Shown: positions 20,647 to 29,772 of the stretch, piece by piece
Position numbering within the stretch: the stretch's first letter is position 1
How the letters are laid out: each line of letters starts with the position of its first letter
Origin: Tianweitania aestuarii
GTDB taxonomy: Bacteria; Pseudomonadota; Alphaproteobacteria; Rhizobiales; Rhizobiaceae
Assembly: GCF_018457165.1 (NCBI RefSeq)
Contig: NZ_JAFMNX010000005.1
Location: forward strand, 62,001 to 126,000
Length of the DNA: 64,000 nt
Reading direction: 5' to 3'
Made by a program: the position numbers and the translations under genes
Notes under the pieces: generated by a model
Told to the model about the DNA's origin: nothing
What the model saw: only the letters and a program-made list of their open reading frames with translations
Database searches by the model: none

Positions 20647-20680
20647 AAGGAGAGCGGACGGATAGTCCGCGACGATCATG
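20647..20680 (+). promoter_or_regulatory. Structured ribosome-binding site of sucA: Shine-Dalgarno, hairpin, ATG
   Basis: AAGGAG (20647-20652) is 25 bases from the ATG at 20678, too far for normal initiation. The interval contains a hairpin, GCGGAC-GGATA-GTCCGC (20654-20670); removing it leaves 8 bases, an ideal spacing. An in-frame TAG at 20663 excludes any earlier start in this frame. Confidence 0.6.
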
Positions 20681-23659
20681 GCGCGCAACGACCAAGCCAA
20701 TGACCAATTTGCCGGAACCTCGTTCCTGTATGGCGGCAATGCCGATTACATCGAAGCGCTTTATGCGCGCTATCAGGAGGACCGCAATTCGGTTTCTCCC
20801 GAATGGCAGCAGTTCTTCGGTGAGCTGAAGGACGAAGCCGGCGACGTCAAGAAGAACGCCGAAGGCGCGTCCTGGACGAAGCCGAACTGGCCGCTTCAGG
20901 CCAATGGTGAGCTGGTGTCGGCCCTCGACGGCAATTGGGGCACCGTTGAAAAGCACATCGAGAAGAAGCTGAAGGACAAGGCTGCAAGCGCGCCCGCCGC
21001 AGCTGCTGCGCCAGCGTCCGAGACCGATGTTTTGCAGGCAACGCGCGATTCCGTTCGCGCCATCATGATGATCCGCGCATTTCGCATGCGCGGCCATCTG
21101 CATGCCAAGCTCGATCCGCTGGGCATCGCCTCCAAGATCGAGGACTACAACGAGCTTTCGCCGGAAAACTACGGCTTCACCGAAGCCGATTATGATCGTC
21201 CGATCTTTATCGACAACGTGCTGGGGCTGGAACACGCCACCATCCGGCAGATGCTGGACATTCTCCAGCGTACCTATTGCTCGACGATCGGCGTCGAGTT
21301 CATGCATATCTCGAACCCGGAAGAAAAAGCCTGGATCCAGGAGCGGATCGAGGGCGAGCACAAGGGCGTCGAGTTCACGCCCAACGGCAAGAAGGCCATT
21401 CTCCAGAAGCTGGTCGAGGCCGAAGGCTTCGAGCAGTTCATCGACGTCAAGTACAAGGGCACCAAGCGTTTCGGCCTCGATGGTGGTGAAGCGCTGATCC
21501 CGGCGCTTGAGCAGATCATCAAGCGTGGCGGTCAGCTCGGCTTGAAGGAAGTCGTGCTCGGCATGGCCCACCGTGGCCGCCTGAACGTTTTGACGAATGT
21601 CATGGCGAAGCCGCATCGCGCCGTGTTCCACGAGTTCAAGGGCGGCTCTTATGCGCCGGACGACGTGGAAGGTTCGGGCGACGTGAAGTACCATCTTGGT
21701 GCCTCGTCGGACCGCGAGTTCGACGGCAACAAGGTTCACCTGTCGCTGACGGCAAACCCGTCGCATCTGGAAATCGTCAACCCGGTCGTGATGGGCAAGG
21801 CGCGCGCCAAGCAGGACATCCTGTTCGGCCGCAACCGTGCCGATGGCGTTGCACCGGAAGAGCGCGCCAAGGTCCTGCCGCTGTTGCTGCATGGCGATGC
21901 GGCATTTGCCGGCCAGGGTGTGGTGGCTGAAATTCTCGGTCTGTCCGGTTTGCGCGGTCACCGCGTCGGCGGCACCGTGCATTTCATCATCAACAACCAG
22001 ATCGGCTTCACCACCAATCCGCGCTTCTCGCGATCTTCGCCATATCCGTCGGATACGGCCAAGATGATCGAAGCGCCGATCTTCCATGTGAATGGCGACG
22101 ATCCGGAAGCGGTGACCTACGCCACCAAGATCGCGATCGAATATCGCATGAAGTTCCACAAGCCGGTGGTTGTGGACATGTTCTGTTACCGCCGTTTCGG
22201 CCACAACGAAGGCGATGAGCCGGCGTTCACGCAGCCGAACATGTACAAGACCATCCGCGGTCACCGCACGGTTGTTCAGCTCTACGGCGACAAGCTGGTT
22301 GAAGAAGGCCTGATGTCGGCTGAAGAACTCGAGCAGATGAAGGCCGACTGGCGCGCTCATCTCGAGGTCGAGTTCGAAAGCGGCCAGCAATACAAGCCGA
22401 ACAAGGCCGACTGGCTTGACGGCGTGTGGAGCGGTTTCCGTTCCGCCGACAATCAGGACGAGCAGCGTCGCGGCAAGACCGCCGTTCCGGTCAAGACACT
22501 GAAGGACATCGGCAAGAAGCTGACCGAAGTTCCGAAGGACTTCGAAGCCCACAAGACGGTTGGCCGCTTCCTCGAAAATCGCCGCAAGATGATCGACACG
22601 GGCGAGGGGATCGACTGGTCCACCGCCGAAGCGCTCGCTTTCGGGTCGATCGTGCTGGACGGCAACCCGATCCGTTTGTCGGGTCAGGATTCGGAGCGCG
22701 GCACCTTCTCGCAGCGCCATTCGGTTCTTTACGATCAGCGCGATGAAACGCGGTATGTGCCGCTGAACAATCTGGGTGCAGCTCAGGCCAATTACGAAGT
22801 CATCAACTCGATGCTTTCGGAAGAAGCCGTGCTCGGCTTCGAATATGGCTACAGCCTTGCCGAGCCGCGTGCGCTGACGCTGTGGGAAGCCCAGTTCGGC
22901 GATTTCGCCAACGGTGCGCAGGTCGTGTTCGACCAGTTCATCTCGTCAGGCGAACGCAAGTGGCTGCGCATGTCGGGCCTCGTTTGCCTCCTGCCGCATG
23001 GCTATGAAGGCCAGGGTCCGGAGCATTCGTCGGCTCGCCTCGAGCGCTTCCTTCAGTTGTGCGCCGAAGACAATATGCAGGTTGCCTATTGCTCGACGCC
23101 GGCGAACTACTTCCACATCCTGCGCCGCCAGTTGAAGCGCGACTTCCGCAAGCCGCTAATCCTGATGACGCCGAAGTCGCTGCTGCGCCACAAGCGCGCT
23201 GTGTCGACGCTCGCTGATCTGTCGGGTGAAAGCTCATTCCACCGTCTCCTTTGGGACGACGCGGGCGCCCAGCTGCAGAAGGATTCCAAGATCCGTCGCG
23301 TCGTTTTGTGCTCGGGCAAGGTTTACTACGACCTTCTCGAAGAGCGCGAAAAGCGCGGCATCGACGACATCTACCTTCTGCGCGTGGAACAGCTTTATCC
23401 GTTCCCGGCCAAGGCGCTGATCAACGAGCTGTCACGCTTCCGCAATGCGGAGATGGTGTGGTGCCAGGAAGAGCCCAAGAACATGGGTGCCTGGTCTTTC
23501 ATCGATCCGTATTTGGAATGGGTGCTGGCGCATATCGACGCCAAGCATCAGCGCGTGCGCTATACCGGCCGTCCGGCCGCCGCTTCGCCGGCAACCGGTC
23601 TGATGTCGAAGCATCTCGCGCAGCTTCAAGCCTTCCTGGATGACGCACTCGGCGAATGA
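20678..23659 (+). CDS. sucA: 2-oxoglutarate dehydrogenase E1 component
   Basis: The thiamine-diphosphate-dependent E1 subunit that decarboxylates 2-oxoglutarate and transfers succinyl to the lipoyl group of SucB. The 993-residue protein has the N-terminal FLYGGNADYIEALY block that docks E2, followed by the TPP-binding core (MAHRGRLNVL, HGDAAFAGQGVV, INNQIGFTT) and a transketolase C-terminal domain (EYGYSLAEPRALTLWEAQFG). The ATG at 20678 is the first start after an in-frame stop. Its ribosome-binding site is separated by a hairpin. sucB starts 57 bases after the stop. Confidence 0.98.
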   Translation: MARNDQANDQFAGTSFLYGGNADYIEALYARYQEDRNSVSPEWQQFFGELKDEAGDVKKNAEGASWTKPNWPLQANGELVSALDGNWGTVEKHIEKKLKDKAASAPAAAAAPASETDVLQATRDSVRAIMMIRAFRMRGHLHAKLDPLGIASKIEDYNELSPENYGFTEADYDRPIFIDNVLGLEHATIRQMLDILQRTYCSTIGVEFMHISNPEEKAWIQERIEGEHKGVEFTPNGKKAILQKLVEAEGFEQFIDVKYKGTKRFGLDGGEALIPALEQIIKRGGQLGLKEVVLGMAHRGRLNVLTNVMAKPHRAVFHEFKGGSYAPDDVEGSGDVKYHLGASSDREFDGNKVHLSLTANPSHLEIVNPVVMGKARAKQDILFGRNRADGVAPEERAKVLPLLLHGDAAFAGQGVVAEILGLSGLRGHRVGGTVHFIINNQIGFTTNPRFSRSSPYPSDTAKMIEAPIFHVNGDDPEAVTYATKIAIEYRMKFHKPVVVDMFCYRRFGHNEGDEPAFTQPNMYKTIRGHRTVVQLYGDKLVEEGLMSAEELEQMKADWRAHLEVEFESGQQYKPNKADWLDGVWSGFRSADNQDEQRRGKTAVPVKTLKDIGKKLTEVPKDFEAHKTVGRFLENRRKMIDTGEGIDWSTAEALAFGSIVLDGNPIRLSGQDSERGTFSQRHSVLYDQRDETRYVPLNNLGAAQANYEVINSMLSEEAVLGFEYGYSLAEPRALTLWEAQFGDFANGAQVVFDQFISSGERKWLRMSGLVCLLPHGYEGQGPEHSSARLERFLQLCAEDNMQVAYCSTPANYFHILRRQLKRDFRKPLILMTPKSLLRHKRAVSTLADLSGESSFHRLLWDDAGAQLQKDSKIRRVVLCSGKVYYDLLEEREKRGIDDIYLLRVEQLYPFPAKALINELSRFRNAEMVWCQEEPKNMGAWSFIDPYLEWVLAHIDAKHQRVRYTGRPAAASPATGLMSKHLAQLQAFLDDALGE

Positions 23660-23716
23660 GTCGATTGCGTTCTCCCCACCCCATGATTGAGCTCCACAGG
23701 ACACCGGTTTAAAACA

Positions 23717-24997
23717 ATGGCTAACGAAATCCGCGTTCCCACGCTCGGCGAATCCGTTACCGAAGCCACGATCGGCAAGTGGTTCAAGAAGGTCGGCGAC
23801 ACGGTCGCGGCCGATGAAGCGCTGGTTGAACTGGAAACCGACAAGGTGACGATCGAAGTGCCGGCACCTGCCGCCGGCACGCTGTCAGAAATCACTGCTG
23901 CCGAAGGCGAAACCGTCGGCGTCGGTGCACTGCTCGGCCAGATCGGCGCTGCCGCTGCTGGCGCCAGTGCTGGTGCTTCTGCCAAGCCGGCTGCTGCCGC
24001 TTCGGCTCCCGCCGGTGCCAAGCAGGCCGAAAACACGGCTGACTACGGCGGCCAGAACAAGCAAGAGGCGAGCGCCGCACCTGCCGCTGGCGCTTCGGGC
24101 GAAAGCGGCAACACGCAGCCGGCTCCGGCCGCTGCCAAGATGCTGTCGGAAAACAACCTGTCGGCCGATCAGGTCCAGGGTTCGGGCAAGCGCGGCCAGG
24201 TGCTCAAGGGCGACGTGATTGACGCCGTTTCCAAGGGTGCGCCCTCGACGCCGTCCGAAGCACCGCGTGCGGCTGCGAAGCAGGGTGGCAGCGACGAAGC
24301 GCGCGAAGAGCGGGTCAAGATGACCCGCCTGCGCCAGACCATCGCCAAGCGCCTCAAGGACGCCCAGAACGCTGCGGCCATGCTCACCACCTTCAACGAG
24401 GTGGATATGAGCGCGGTGATGGCGTTGCGCACCAAGTACAAGGACGTGTTCGAAAAGAAGCACGGCGTGAAGCTCGGCTTCATGGGCTTCTTCACCAAGG
24501 CCATCACGCATGCGCTGAAGGAGATCCCGGCGGTCAACGCAGAGATCGACGGCACGGATATCATCTACAAGAACTACGCGCATGTCGGCATGGCCGTCGG
24601 CACGGATAAGGGCCTCGTGGTTCCGGTCATCCGCGACGCCGACCAGATGTCGATCGCCGAGATCGAAAAGGAACTCGGCCGTCTCGCAAAGGCTGCCCGC
24701 GATGGTCAGCTGTCGGTTGCGGATATGCAGGGCGGCACCTTCACCATCACCAATGGCGGTGTTTATGGTTCGTTGATGTCGACGCCGATCCTGAATGCGC
24801 CGCAATCGGGCATTCTCGGCATGCACAAGATCCAGGAGCGTCCGATGGTCGTCGGCGGCCAGATCGTCATCCGCCCGATGATGTATCTCGCTTTGTCCTA
24901 TGACCACCGCATCGTCGACGGCAAGGAAGCCGTGACCTTCCTGGTGCGCGTGAAGGACAGCCTGGAAGATCCGGAACGTCTCGTTCTCGATCTCTAA
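23717..24997 (+). CDS. sucB: Dihydrolipoyllysine-residue succinyltransferase (2-oxoglutarate dehydrogenase E2)
   Basis: The E2 core of the 2-oxoglutarate dehydrogenase complex. The 426-residue protein has a lipoyl domain (residues 1-78, lipoyl-lysine in ETDKVTIEV), an Ala/Pro-rich linker, an E3-binding domain ([19 protein letters not shown], about 140-175), and the acyltransferase domain ending with the catalytic [10 protein letters not shown]. The ATG at 23717 is chosen because the family starts [14 protein letters not shown]; a TTG at 23687 is open in frame but adds unrelated residues. It follows sucA by 57 bases. Confidence 0.98.
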   Translation: MANEIRVPTLGESVTEATIGKWFKKVGDTVAADEALVELETDKVTIEVPAPAAGTLSEITAAEGETVGVGALLGQIGAAAAGASAGASAKPAAAASAPAGAKQAENTADYGGQNKQEASAAPAAGASGESGNTQPAPAAAKMLSENNLSADQVQGSGKRGQVLKGDVIDAVSKGAPSTPSEAPRAAAKQGGSDEAREERVKMTRLRQTIAKRLKDAQNAAAMLTTFNEVDMSAVMALRTKYKDVFEKKHGVKLGFMGFFTKAITHALKEIPAVNAEIDGTDIIYKNYAHVGMAVGTDKGLVVPVIRDADQMSIAEIEKELGRLAKAARDGQLSVADMQGGTFTITNGGVYGSLMSTPILNAPQSGILGMHKIQERPMVVGGQIVIRPMMYLALSYDHRIVDGKEAVTFLVRVKDSLEDPERLVLDL

Positions 24998-25016
24998 ACC
25001 ACAAGGAGAGCCGTTT

Positions 25017-25586
25017 TTGCTCGAAGGCGTCAACAACGCAGCAAGCGGCTCCCGTGGCACCATGCGTGCTGCGCTTCCCACCTTGATCGGCAAAGCCGCG
25101 CTTGTCGCGGCTTTGCTTGGTGCAACCGGCGCGCAGGCGCAGGATCAAACACTGCCCGCCTACCGCGACGATCGCTCGACGGCGCAGACTGTTGTCGAAA
25201 GCCTCTACAATGCGGTCGAGCGGCAGGAATATCTGCGGGCGTGGAGCTATTTCCGCGATGAGCCCGGCCGTCCCAGCTTTGAGGCTTTTGCGGCAGGCTA
25301 CGAAAACACCGCGCATATCAGGCTTCGTTTGGGCGAAAGTTCGGATGAAGGCGCGGCCGGTTCGATCTACACGACCCTTCCGGCCGTGATCGAAGCCACC
25401 GACAAGAGCGGGACCAAGGCGGTGTTTGCGGGCTGCTATCTTCTGCGCCTCGTTCAGCCGGCCATGCAGGCCACGCCGCCCTTTATCCCGCTCGGGATCG
25501 TCAAGGGTGAGTTGAAGCCGACGCAAGCATCTTTCCCGGAAGCCCAAGGTTCGTGCGACGGCATTGAGCCCGGCACGGCCAAGTAA
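25017..25586 (+). CDS. Secreted protein of unknown function, possibly NTF2-like
   Basis: A 189-residue protein with an N-terminal signal peptide (hydrophobic core about residues 21-39, ending AQAQ). The mature part has TVVESLYNAVERQEYLRAWSYF, FEAFAAGYENT and GSIYTTLPAV segments. The spacing suggests a cone-shaped NTF2-like fold, an inference from pattern only. A TTG at 25017 has a strong AAGGAG 8 bases upstream; the alternative ATG at 25062 gives a more compact signal peptide but no good binding site. It lies between sucB and lpdA, so it is probably transcribed with the TCA genes. Confidence 0.75.
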   Translation: MLEGVNNAASGSRGTMRAALPTLIGKAALVAALLGATGAQAQDQTLPAYRDDRSTAQTVVESLYNAVERQEYLRAWSYFRDEPGRPSFEAFAAGYENTAHIRLRLGESSDEGAAGSIYTTLPAVIEATDKSGTKAVFAGCYLLRLVQPAMQATPPFIPLGIVKGELKPTQASFPEAQGSCDGIEPGTAK

Positions 25587-25597
25587 GGAAGCGGATC

Positions 25598-25999
25598 ATG
25601 GACACGACTTTACCCACTGAACTGCTGGTGCTCGGCTGGAGCGTCGTGCTGATGCTGGTTTACATCTTTGCCCATAGCCAGTCGGCCACACGCGACAACG
25701 GCGTGGGCTGGAACGCCGGTCCGCGCGATGAAACGAAGCCGGTTTCGAAACTGACCGGCCGCCTCGAACGCGCCAAGTGGAATTTTCTGGAAACCTATCC
25801 CGCCTTCGTGGCGCTGGCTCTTGGTCTGGTGATCTCGGGCCAGGCCAGTCAATGGGGTGAAATCGGCGCGATCCTCTGGTTCGTCGCTCGCATCGTTTAT
25901 CTGCCGCTTTATGCCATGGGCATCCCTTATATCCGCTCGTTCGTCTGGATGGCCTCGCTGATTGGCCTCCTGATCATGCTCGGCAGCTTCTTGGGCTAA
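25598..25999 (+). CDS. MAPEG family membrane protein
   Basis: A 133-residue protein with four predicted membrane helices (about 8-25, 66-84, 89-107 and 112-131). The loop with [16 protein letters not shown] is the MAPEG (membrane-associated, eicosanoid and glutathione metabolism) signature. Eukaryotic members are glutathione transferases; bacterial members of this short type have no assigned substrate. It lies 11 bases after the preceding gene and 46 before lpdA, on the same strand, so it probably shares the sucB-lpdA transcript. Confidence 0.88.
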   Translation: MDTTLPTELLVLGWSVVLMLVYIFAHSQSATRDNGVGWNAGPRDETKPVSKLTGRLERAKWNFLETYPAFVALALGLVISGQASQWGEIGAILWFVARIVYLPLYAMGIPYIRSFVWMASLIGLLIMLGSFLG

Positions 26000-26045
26000 G
26001 CGGTTTTTCTTTCAACACGGTTTTTCATACGCAGGAACAGGACTC

Positions 26046-27455
26046 ATGGCGGCTTTTGATGTTGTGGTAATCGGAACCGGTCCGGCAGGCTATGTTTGCG
26101 CGATCAAGGCAGCGCAGCTCGGATTGAACACGGCGGTGGTCGAGAAGAACCCGAGCTTCGGCGGCACCTGCATCAATATCGGCTGCATCCCGTCGAAGGC
26201 GCTGCTGCATGCCTCCGAGATGTTCGCCGTCGCCGGTCACGACTTCGCCAAGCTCGGCATCAAGGTGCCGGCGCCTGAGCTCGATCTTCCGGCCATGCTG
26301 CAGCACAAGAGCGAAACGGTGTCTTCCAACGTCAAGGGCCTCGAGTTCCTGATGAAGAAGAACAAGATCACCGTGTTCCGCGGCACCGGCAAGGTGCAGG
26401 GTGCCGGCAAGGTGCAGGTGACGGGCGAAGACGGCTCGACGCAGGATGTCGAAGCCAAGAACATCGTGATCGCCACCGGGTCCGAAGTGGCTGGCATTCC
26501 GGGTGTGGACGTCGCCATCGACGAAGAAACCATTGTGTCGTCCACCGGCGCGCTGTCTTTCCAGAAAGTGCCGGAAACGCTGGTCGTGGTTGGTGGCGGC
26601 GTGATTGGCCTTGAGCTCGGCTCGGTCTGGTCGCGGCTCGGCGCCAAGGTCACCGTGGTGGAATATCTCGACAATCTGCTCGGTGGCATGGACAGCGAAG
26701 TCGCCAAGCAGTTCCAGCGCGTGCTGGCCAAGCAGGGCATGGAGTTCAAGCTCGGCGCGAAGGTGACCGGGGTTGAAAAGGGCGGTGCTGGCGCACGCGT
26801 CACCTTCTCGCCGGTCAAGGGCGGCGATGCAGAGACGATCGAAGCCGAGCGCGTGCTGGTTGCCACCGGTCGCAAGCCGTTCCACGACAAGCTTGGTCTG
26901 GCGGATGCCGGCGTGGCTCTGGATGATCGCGGCCGCGTGGCTGTCGACAAGCACTACAAGACGAATGTCGACGGCATCTATGCGATCGGCGACGTCATCG
27001 CCGGACCGATGCTGGCGCATAAGGGCGAAGACGAGGGCGTGGCCGTTGCCGAAATCCTCGCCGGTCAGCATGGCCATGTGAACTATGACGTCATTCCAAG
27101 CGTCGTTTACACCAATCCGGAAGTCGCTTCGGTCGGCAAGACCGAGGAAGAGCTGAAGAAGGCGGGCGTCGAATACAAGGCTGGCAAGTTCCCGTTCTCG
27201 GCCAATGGCCGTGCGCGCGCCATGCTGCAGACCGAAGGCTTCGTGAAGGTTCTGGCCGACGCCAAGACCGACCGCGTGCTCGGCGTTCATATTCTTGGCT
27301 TCGGCGCCGGCGAGATGATCCATGAGGCGGCTGTTTTGATGGAGTTCGGCGGTTCGTCGGAAGATCTGGCCCGCACCTGCCACGCGCATCCGACCATGTC
27401 GGAAGCCGTGCGGGAGGCGGCGCTCGGCACCTTCTTCAAGACGATCCATTCCTGA
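26046..27455 (+). CDS. lpdA: Dihydrolipoyl dehydrogenase
   Basis: The FAD-dependent E3 that reoxidises dihydrolipoamide, here presumably for the 2-oxoglutarate dehydrogenase complex encoded just upstream. The 469-residue protein has the FAD motif GTGPAGYV at 10-17, the redox disulfide in GGTCINIGC (C42, C47), the NAD motif [13 protein letters not shown], and the C-terminal HAHPTMSEA catalytic His-Glu pair. It is preceded by a GCAGGAACAGGACTC stretch. A strong hairpin follows at 27494-27544. Confidence 0.98.
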   Translation: MAAFDVVVIGTGPAGYVCAIKAAQLGLNTAVVEKNPSFGGTCINIGCIPSKALLHASEMFAVAGHDFAKLGIKVPAPELDLPAMLQHKSETVSSNVKGLEFLMKKNKITVFRGTGKVQGAGKVQVTGEDGSTQDVEAKNIVIATGSEVAGIPGVDVAIDEETIVSSTGALSFQKVPETLVVVGGGVIGLELGSVWSRLGAKVTVVEYLDNLLGGMDSEVAKQFQRVLAKQGMEFKLGAKVTGVEKGGAGARVTFSPVKGGDAETIEAERVLVATGRKPFHDKLGLADAGVALDDRGRVAVDKHYKTNVDGIYAIGDVIAGPMLAHKGEDEGVAVAEILAGQHGHVNYDVIPSVVYTNPEVASVGKTEEELKKAGVEYKAGKFPFSANGRARAMLQTEGFVKVLADAKTDRVLGVHILGFGAGEMIHEAAVLMEFGGSSEDLARTCHAHPTMSEAVREAALGTFFKTIHS

Positions 27456-27493
27456 TCTTGGCCTGATCTCTGGCCTGATCCAGAGTATGCAGC

Positions 27494-27544
27494 GCTTCTA
27501 AGCCCTTCGCGCAGATTGACTCTGCGCGAAGGAAGCGTAGAAGC
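27494..27544 (+). terminator. Strong stem-loop after lpdA
   Basis: An 11-bp perfect stem CCTTCGCGCAG/CTGCGCGAAGG (27504-27532, 7-nt loop) is nested in an outer stem GCTTCTA/TAGAAGC (27494-27544). There is no T-run, so it may act as a factor-dependent end or a 3' stabiliser rather than an intrinsic terminator. Confidence 0.55.
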
Positions 27545-27566
27545 AGCCTCGTTCCCGGAGCACACC

Positions 27567-27692
27567 ATGCGCAGCCCGATCACGGCTATTCCTGCTTTTG
27601 CCTTTGTCGCTTGCGCGGCAACCGGCGAGTGCGCGCGCAGTGTCCTCACGAAAACAACGGCCAAAACGACCACGACCGCCAAAACGGTCTGA
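27567..27692 (+). CDS. Possible small protein, 41 residues, unknown function
   Basis: The ATG has a well-placed GGAG six bases upstream. The product has a hydrophobic stretch (residues 7-18) containing Cys at 16 and 22, then a Lys/Thr-repeat tail (TKTTAKTTTTAKT). This is the shape of a short exported peptide. It could be translated as a leader of the asd transcript. No family is recognised; a chance frame is possible, and no other coding evidence is available. Confidence 0.35.
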   Translation: MRSPITAIPAFAFVACAATGECARSVLTKTTAKTTTTAKTV

Positions 27693-27750
27693 TCCCTCTG
27701 GCCTGCTCACCCTCTCCCGGGTTTGGCCTGGGGGGAGCAGCCGAGGCAGG

Positions 27751-27776
27751 ACCCGCATGATGGCCAGCGGGTTTTT
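27751..27776 (+). terminator. Possible intrinsic terminator or attenuator in the asd leader
   Basis: Arms ACCCGC and GCGGGT with a 10-nt loop, then TTTTT. It lies 38 bases before the asd ATG. A larger stem, CTGCTC with GAGCAG (27702-27740 region), precedes it. The 27456-27813 gap is therefore mostly structured leader plus the small frame at 27567. Confidence 0.45.
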
Positions 27777-27813
27777 CCAAGGCGCGACAGCGGAGAGGAC
27801 GAGGAGAATACGC

Positions 27814-28848
27814 ATGGGTTACAAGGTCGCAATCGTCGGTGCCACGGGCAATGTGGGCCGCGAAATGCTCAACATCCTGGAAGAACGCGGCTTTCCGGCA
27901 GACGAAGTCGTCGCGCTGGCGTCGCGCCGCAGCCAGGGCACGGATGTGTCTTACGGCGACAAGACGCTGAAGGTGCGCTCGCTCGAGCAGTATGATTTTT
28001 CCGACACCGATATTTGCCTGATGTCGGCCGGCGGCGCCGTGTCCAAGGAATGGTCGCCCAAGATCGGCAAGCAGGGCTGCGTGGTGATCGATAATTCCTC
28101 GGCCTTCCGCTATGATCCGGATGTGCCGTTGATCGTGCCGGAAGTGAATGCCGACGCGGTGACGGGCTTCACCAAGAAGAACATCATCGCCAATCCGAAC
28201 TGCTCGACGGCGCAGATGCTCGTTGCCCTCAAGCCGCTGCATGATCACGCAACGATCAAGCGCGTCGTGGTATCGACCTATCAGTCGGTCTCGGGTGCCG
28301 GCAAGGACGGCATGGACGAGCTGTTCACGCAAACGCGTGCGATCTTCGTGGCCGACAGCGTGGAAAACAAGAAGTTCACCAAGCGCATCGCCTTCAACGT
28401 CATTCCCCACATCGACGTCTTCATGGAAGACGGCACGACGAAGGAAGAATGGAAGATGGTTGCCGAAACCAAGAAGATGCTTGATCCGAAGATCAAGGTC
28501 ACCGCGACCTGCGTGCGCGTGCCCGTCTTCATCGGCCATTCCGAGGCGATCAATCTCGAATTCGAGAAGCCGATCACTGCCGAGGAAGCCCGTGACATCC
28601 TGCGCGAAGCGCCGGGCTGCCAGGTGATCGACAAGCACGAGGACGGTGGCTACATCACGCCGCTGGAATCGGCTGGCGAGGACGCGACCTTTATCAGCCG
28701 CATCCGCGAAGACTCGACGCTCGACAACGGTCTGAACATCTGGGTCGTGTCCGACAACCTGCGCAAGGGCGCGGCACTGAACGCCGTGCAGATCGCCGAG
28801 CTGCTGCTCGAGCGCGACCTGATCAAGCCGCGCAAGCAGGCGGCCTGA
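27814..28848 (+). CDS. asd: Aspartate-semialdehyde dehydrogenase
   Basis: Reduces aspartyl phosphate to aspartate semialdehyde for lysine/diaminopimelate, threonine and methionine synthesis, using NADPH. The 344-residue protein has the Rossmann motif GATGNVGREM at 9-18 and the active-site Cys130 in NPNCSTAQ; the catalytic His is in the IGHSEAI segment. The ATG at 27814 follows GAGGAGAATACGC; the frame runs further upstream but without homology. It stands alone, converging on rpsP, with a shared terminator. dapF of the same pathway is at 13.3-14.2 kb. Confidence 0.97.
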   Translation: MGYKVAIVGATGNVGREMLNILEERGFPADEVVALASRRSQGTDVSYGDKTLKVRSLEQYDFSDTDICLMSAGGAVSKEWSPKIGKQGCVVIDNSSAFRYDPDVPLIVPEVNADAVTGFTKKNIIANPNCSTAQMLVALKPLHDHATIKRVVVSTYQSVSGAGKDGMDELFTQTRAIFVADSVENKKFTKRIAFNVIPHIDVFMEDGTTKEEWKMVAETKKMLDPKIKVTATCVRVPVFIGHSEAINLEFEKPITAEEARDILREAPGCQVIDKHEDGGYITPLESAGEDATFISRIREDSTLDNGLNIWVVSDNLRKGAALNAVQIAELLLERDLIKPRKQAA

Positions 28849-28873
28849 GCGAAAGTGCTCTTTTCAGGACAAC

Positions 28874-28905
28874 AAAAAAGCGGGCCGAAAGCCCGCTTTT
28901 TCTTT
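28874..28905. terminator. Bidirectional terminator between asd and rpsP
   Basis: AAAAAAGCGGGC-CGAAA-GCCCGCTTTTTCTTT: a 6-bp GC stem with A and T tracts on both sides, placed between two convergent genes. Confidence 0.9.
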
Positions 28906-28924
28906 GCCTAGTATAAGCGGCTTC

Positions 28925-29341
28925 TTACGAAGCGGCTTCTTCTTCGGCCGGTGCGTTTGCAGCTTCGGCGGCAGCGGCTTCGTCAGCGGCCTTCTTGGCA
29001 GCTGCGGCTTCTTCAGCCTGCTTGGCGGCAGCGAGACGCTCCTGCGCCTTCTTGCCTGGCAGTGCCTTGGTCGGGTTGTTGCGGGTTTCGCGCTTGGCGA
29101 GACCAGCCTGGTCCAGGAAGCGAACAACGCGATCGGTCGGCTGTGCGCCTTCCGACAGCCAATGCTGCAGGCGTTCTTCGTTGAGCTTCACGCGATCGCC
29201 ATCCTTCGGCAGCATCGGGTTCCAGGCGCCAACCTGTTCGATGAAGCGGCCGTCGCGCGGCGAACGGGCGTCGGCGATGACGATGTGGTAGTAAGGGCGC
29301 TTCTTGGAGCCTGCGCGGGCGAGACGGATCTTGAGGGACAT
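28925..29341 (-). CDS. rpsP: 30S ribosomal protein S16
   Basis: A primary-binding small-subunit protein. Residues 1-80 are the S16 domain ([33 protein letters not shown]). Residues 81-138 form an Ala/Glu/Lys-rich tail, as in many Rhizobiales; E. coli S16 has 82 residues. It is the third gene of ffh-chorismate mutase-rpsP, 45 bases after the mutase gene, with a typical AGGAGTAACGAA ribosome-binding site. Confidence 0.97.
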   Translation of the reverse strand: MSLKIRLARAGSKKRPYYHIVIADARSPRDGRFIEQVGAWNPMLPKDGDRVKLNEERLQHWLSEGAQPTDRVVRFLDQAGLAKRETRNNPTKALPGKKAQERLAAAKQAEEAAAAKKAADEAAAAEAANAPAEEEAAS

Positions 29342-29386
29342 TTCGTTACTCCTGGTAATCTTGTTCGGTGTTGATGATCGGTTCGG

Positions 29387-29764
29387 TCAGTCGTTTGAGG
29401 GCTGAACCGAGCCGGAATGAGCCAATTGTGGATTAGCTTGCGCGGAAGCCGCCGCCTCGTGATGGCGGATCACTTCCTTGACGATGAAGTTCAAGAACTT
29501 CTCCGCGAAGTCCGGATTGAACTTCGCATCCTTCGCCAGGTCCCGCAGGCGAGCGATCTGTTCGCGCTCGCGGGTGGGATCGGCGGCAGGCAGTTTATGC
29601 TCGGCCTTGAGCTTTCCGACGCGCTCGGTGGCGCGGAACCGCTCGGCGAGCAGATAGATGATGGCGGCATCGAAATTGTCGATCGACTGGCGCAGATCGC
29701 CAAGAAGTGCGCGCGCGCGCGCGACGTCTTGCGCTTCTGTGCTGGCTGCCGTTTCGTTGCTCAT
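29387..29764 (-). CDS. Chorismate mutase (AroQ class)
   Basis: Converts chorismate to prephenate for phenylalanine and tyrosine synthesis. The 125-residue all-helical protein has the family pattern of LRQSIDNFDAAIIYLLAERF, RVGKLKAEHKLP and DPTREREQIARL. The ATG at 29764 is preferred; a GTG at 29776 overlapping the ffh stop would add four residues. It lies between ffh and rpsP, the usual rhizobial arrangement, and is probably translated from the ffh transcript. Confidence 0.92.
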   Translation of the reverse strand: MSNETAASTEAQDVARARALLGDLRQSIDNFDAAIIYLLAERFRATERVGKLKAEHKLPAADPTREREQIARLRDLAKDAKFNPDFAEKFLNFIVKEVIRHHEAAASAQANPQLAHSGSVQPSND

Positions 29765-29772
29765 GGACGCGC

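Noticed and set aside
20357-22720. A 787-codon open frame antisense to sucD and sucA
   Set aside because: Same reason: antisense shadow of conserved TCA genes with no familiar domain.
27287-27682. Minus-strand frame across the lpdA end and asd leader
   Set aside because: Half of it is antisense to lpdA; the hydrophobic start has no binding site.
27700-27776. A known riboswitch in the asd leader
   Set aside because: The stems do not match lysine, SAM-II or SAH riboswitch cores as I know them; described only as leader structure.
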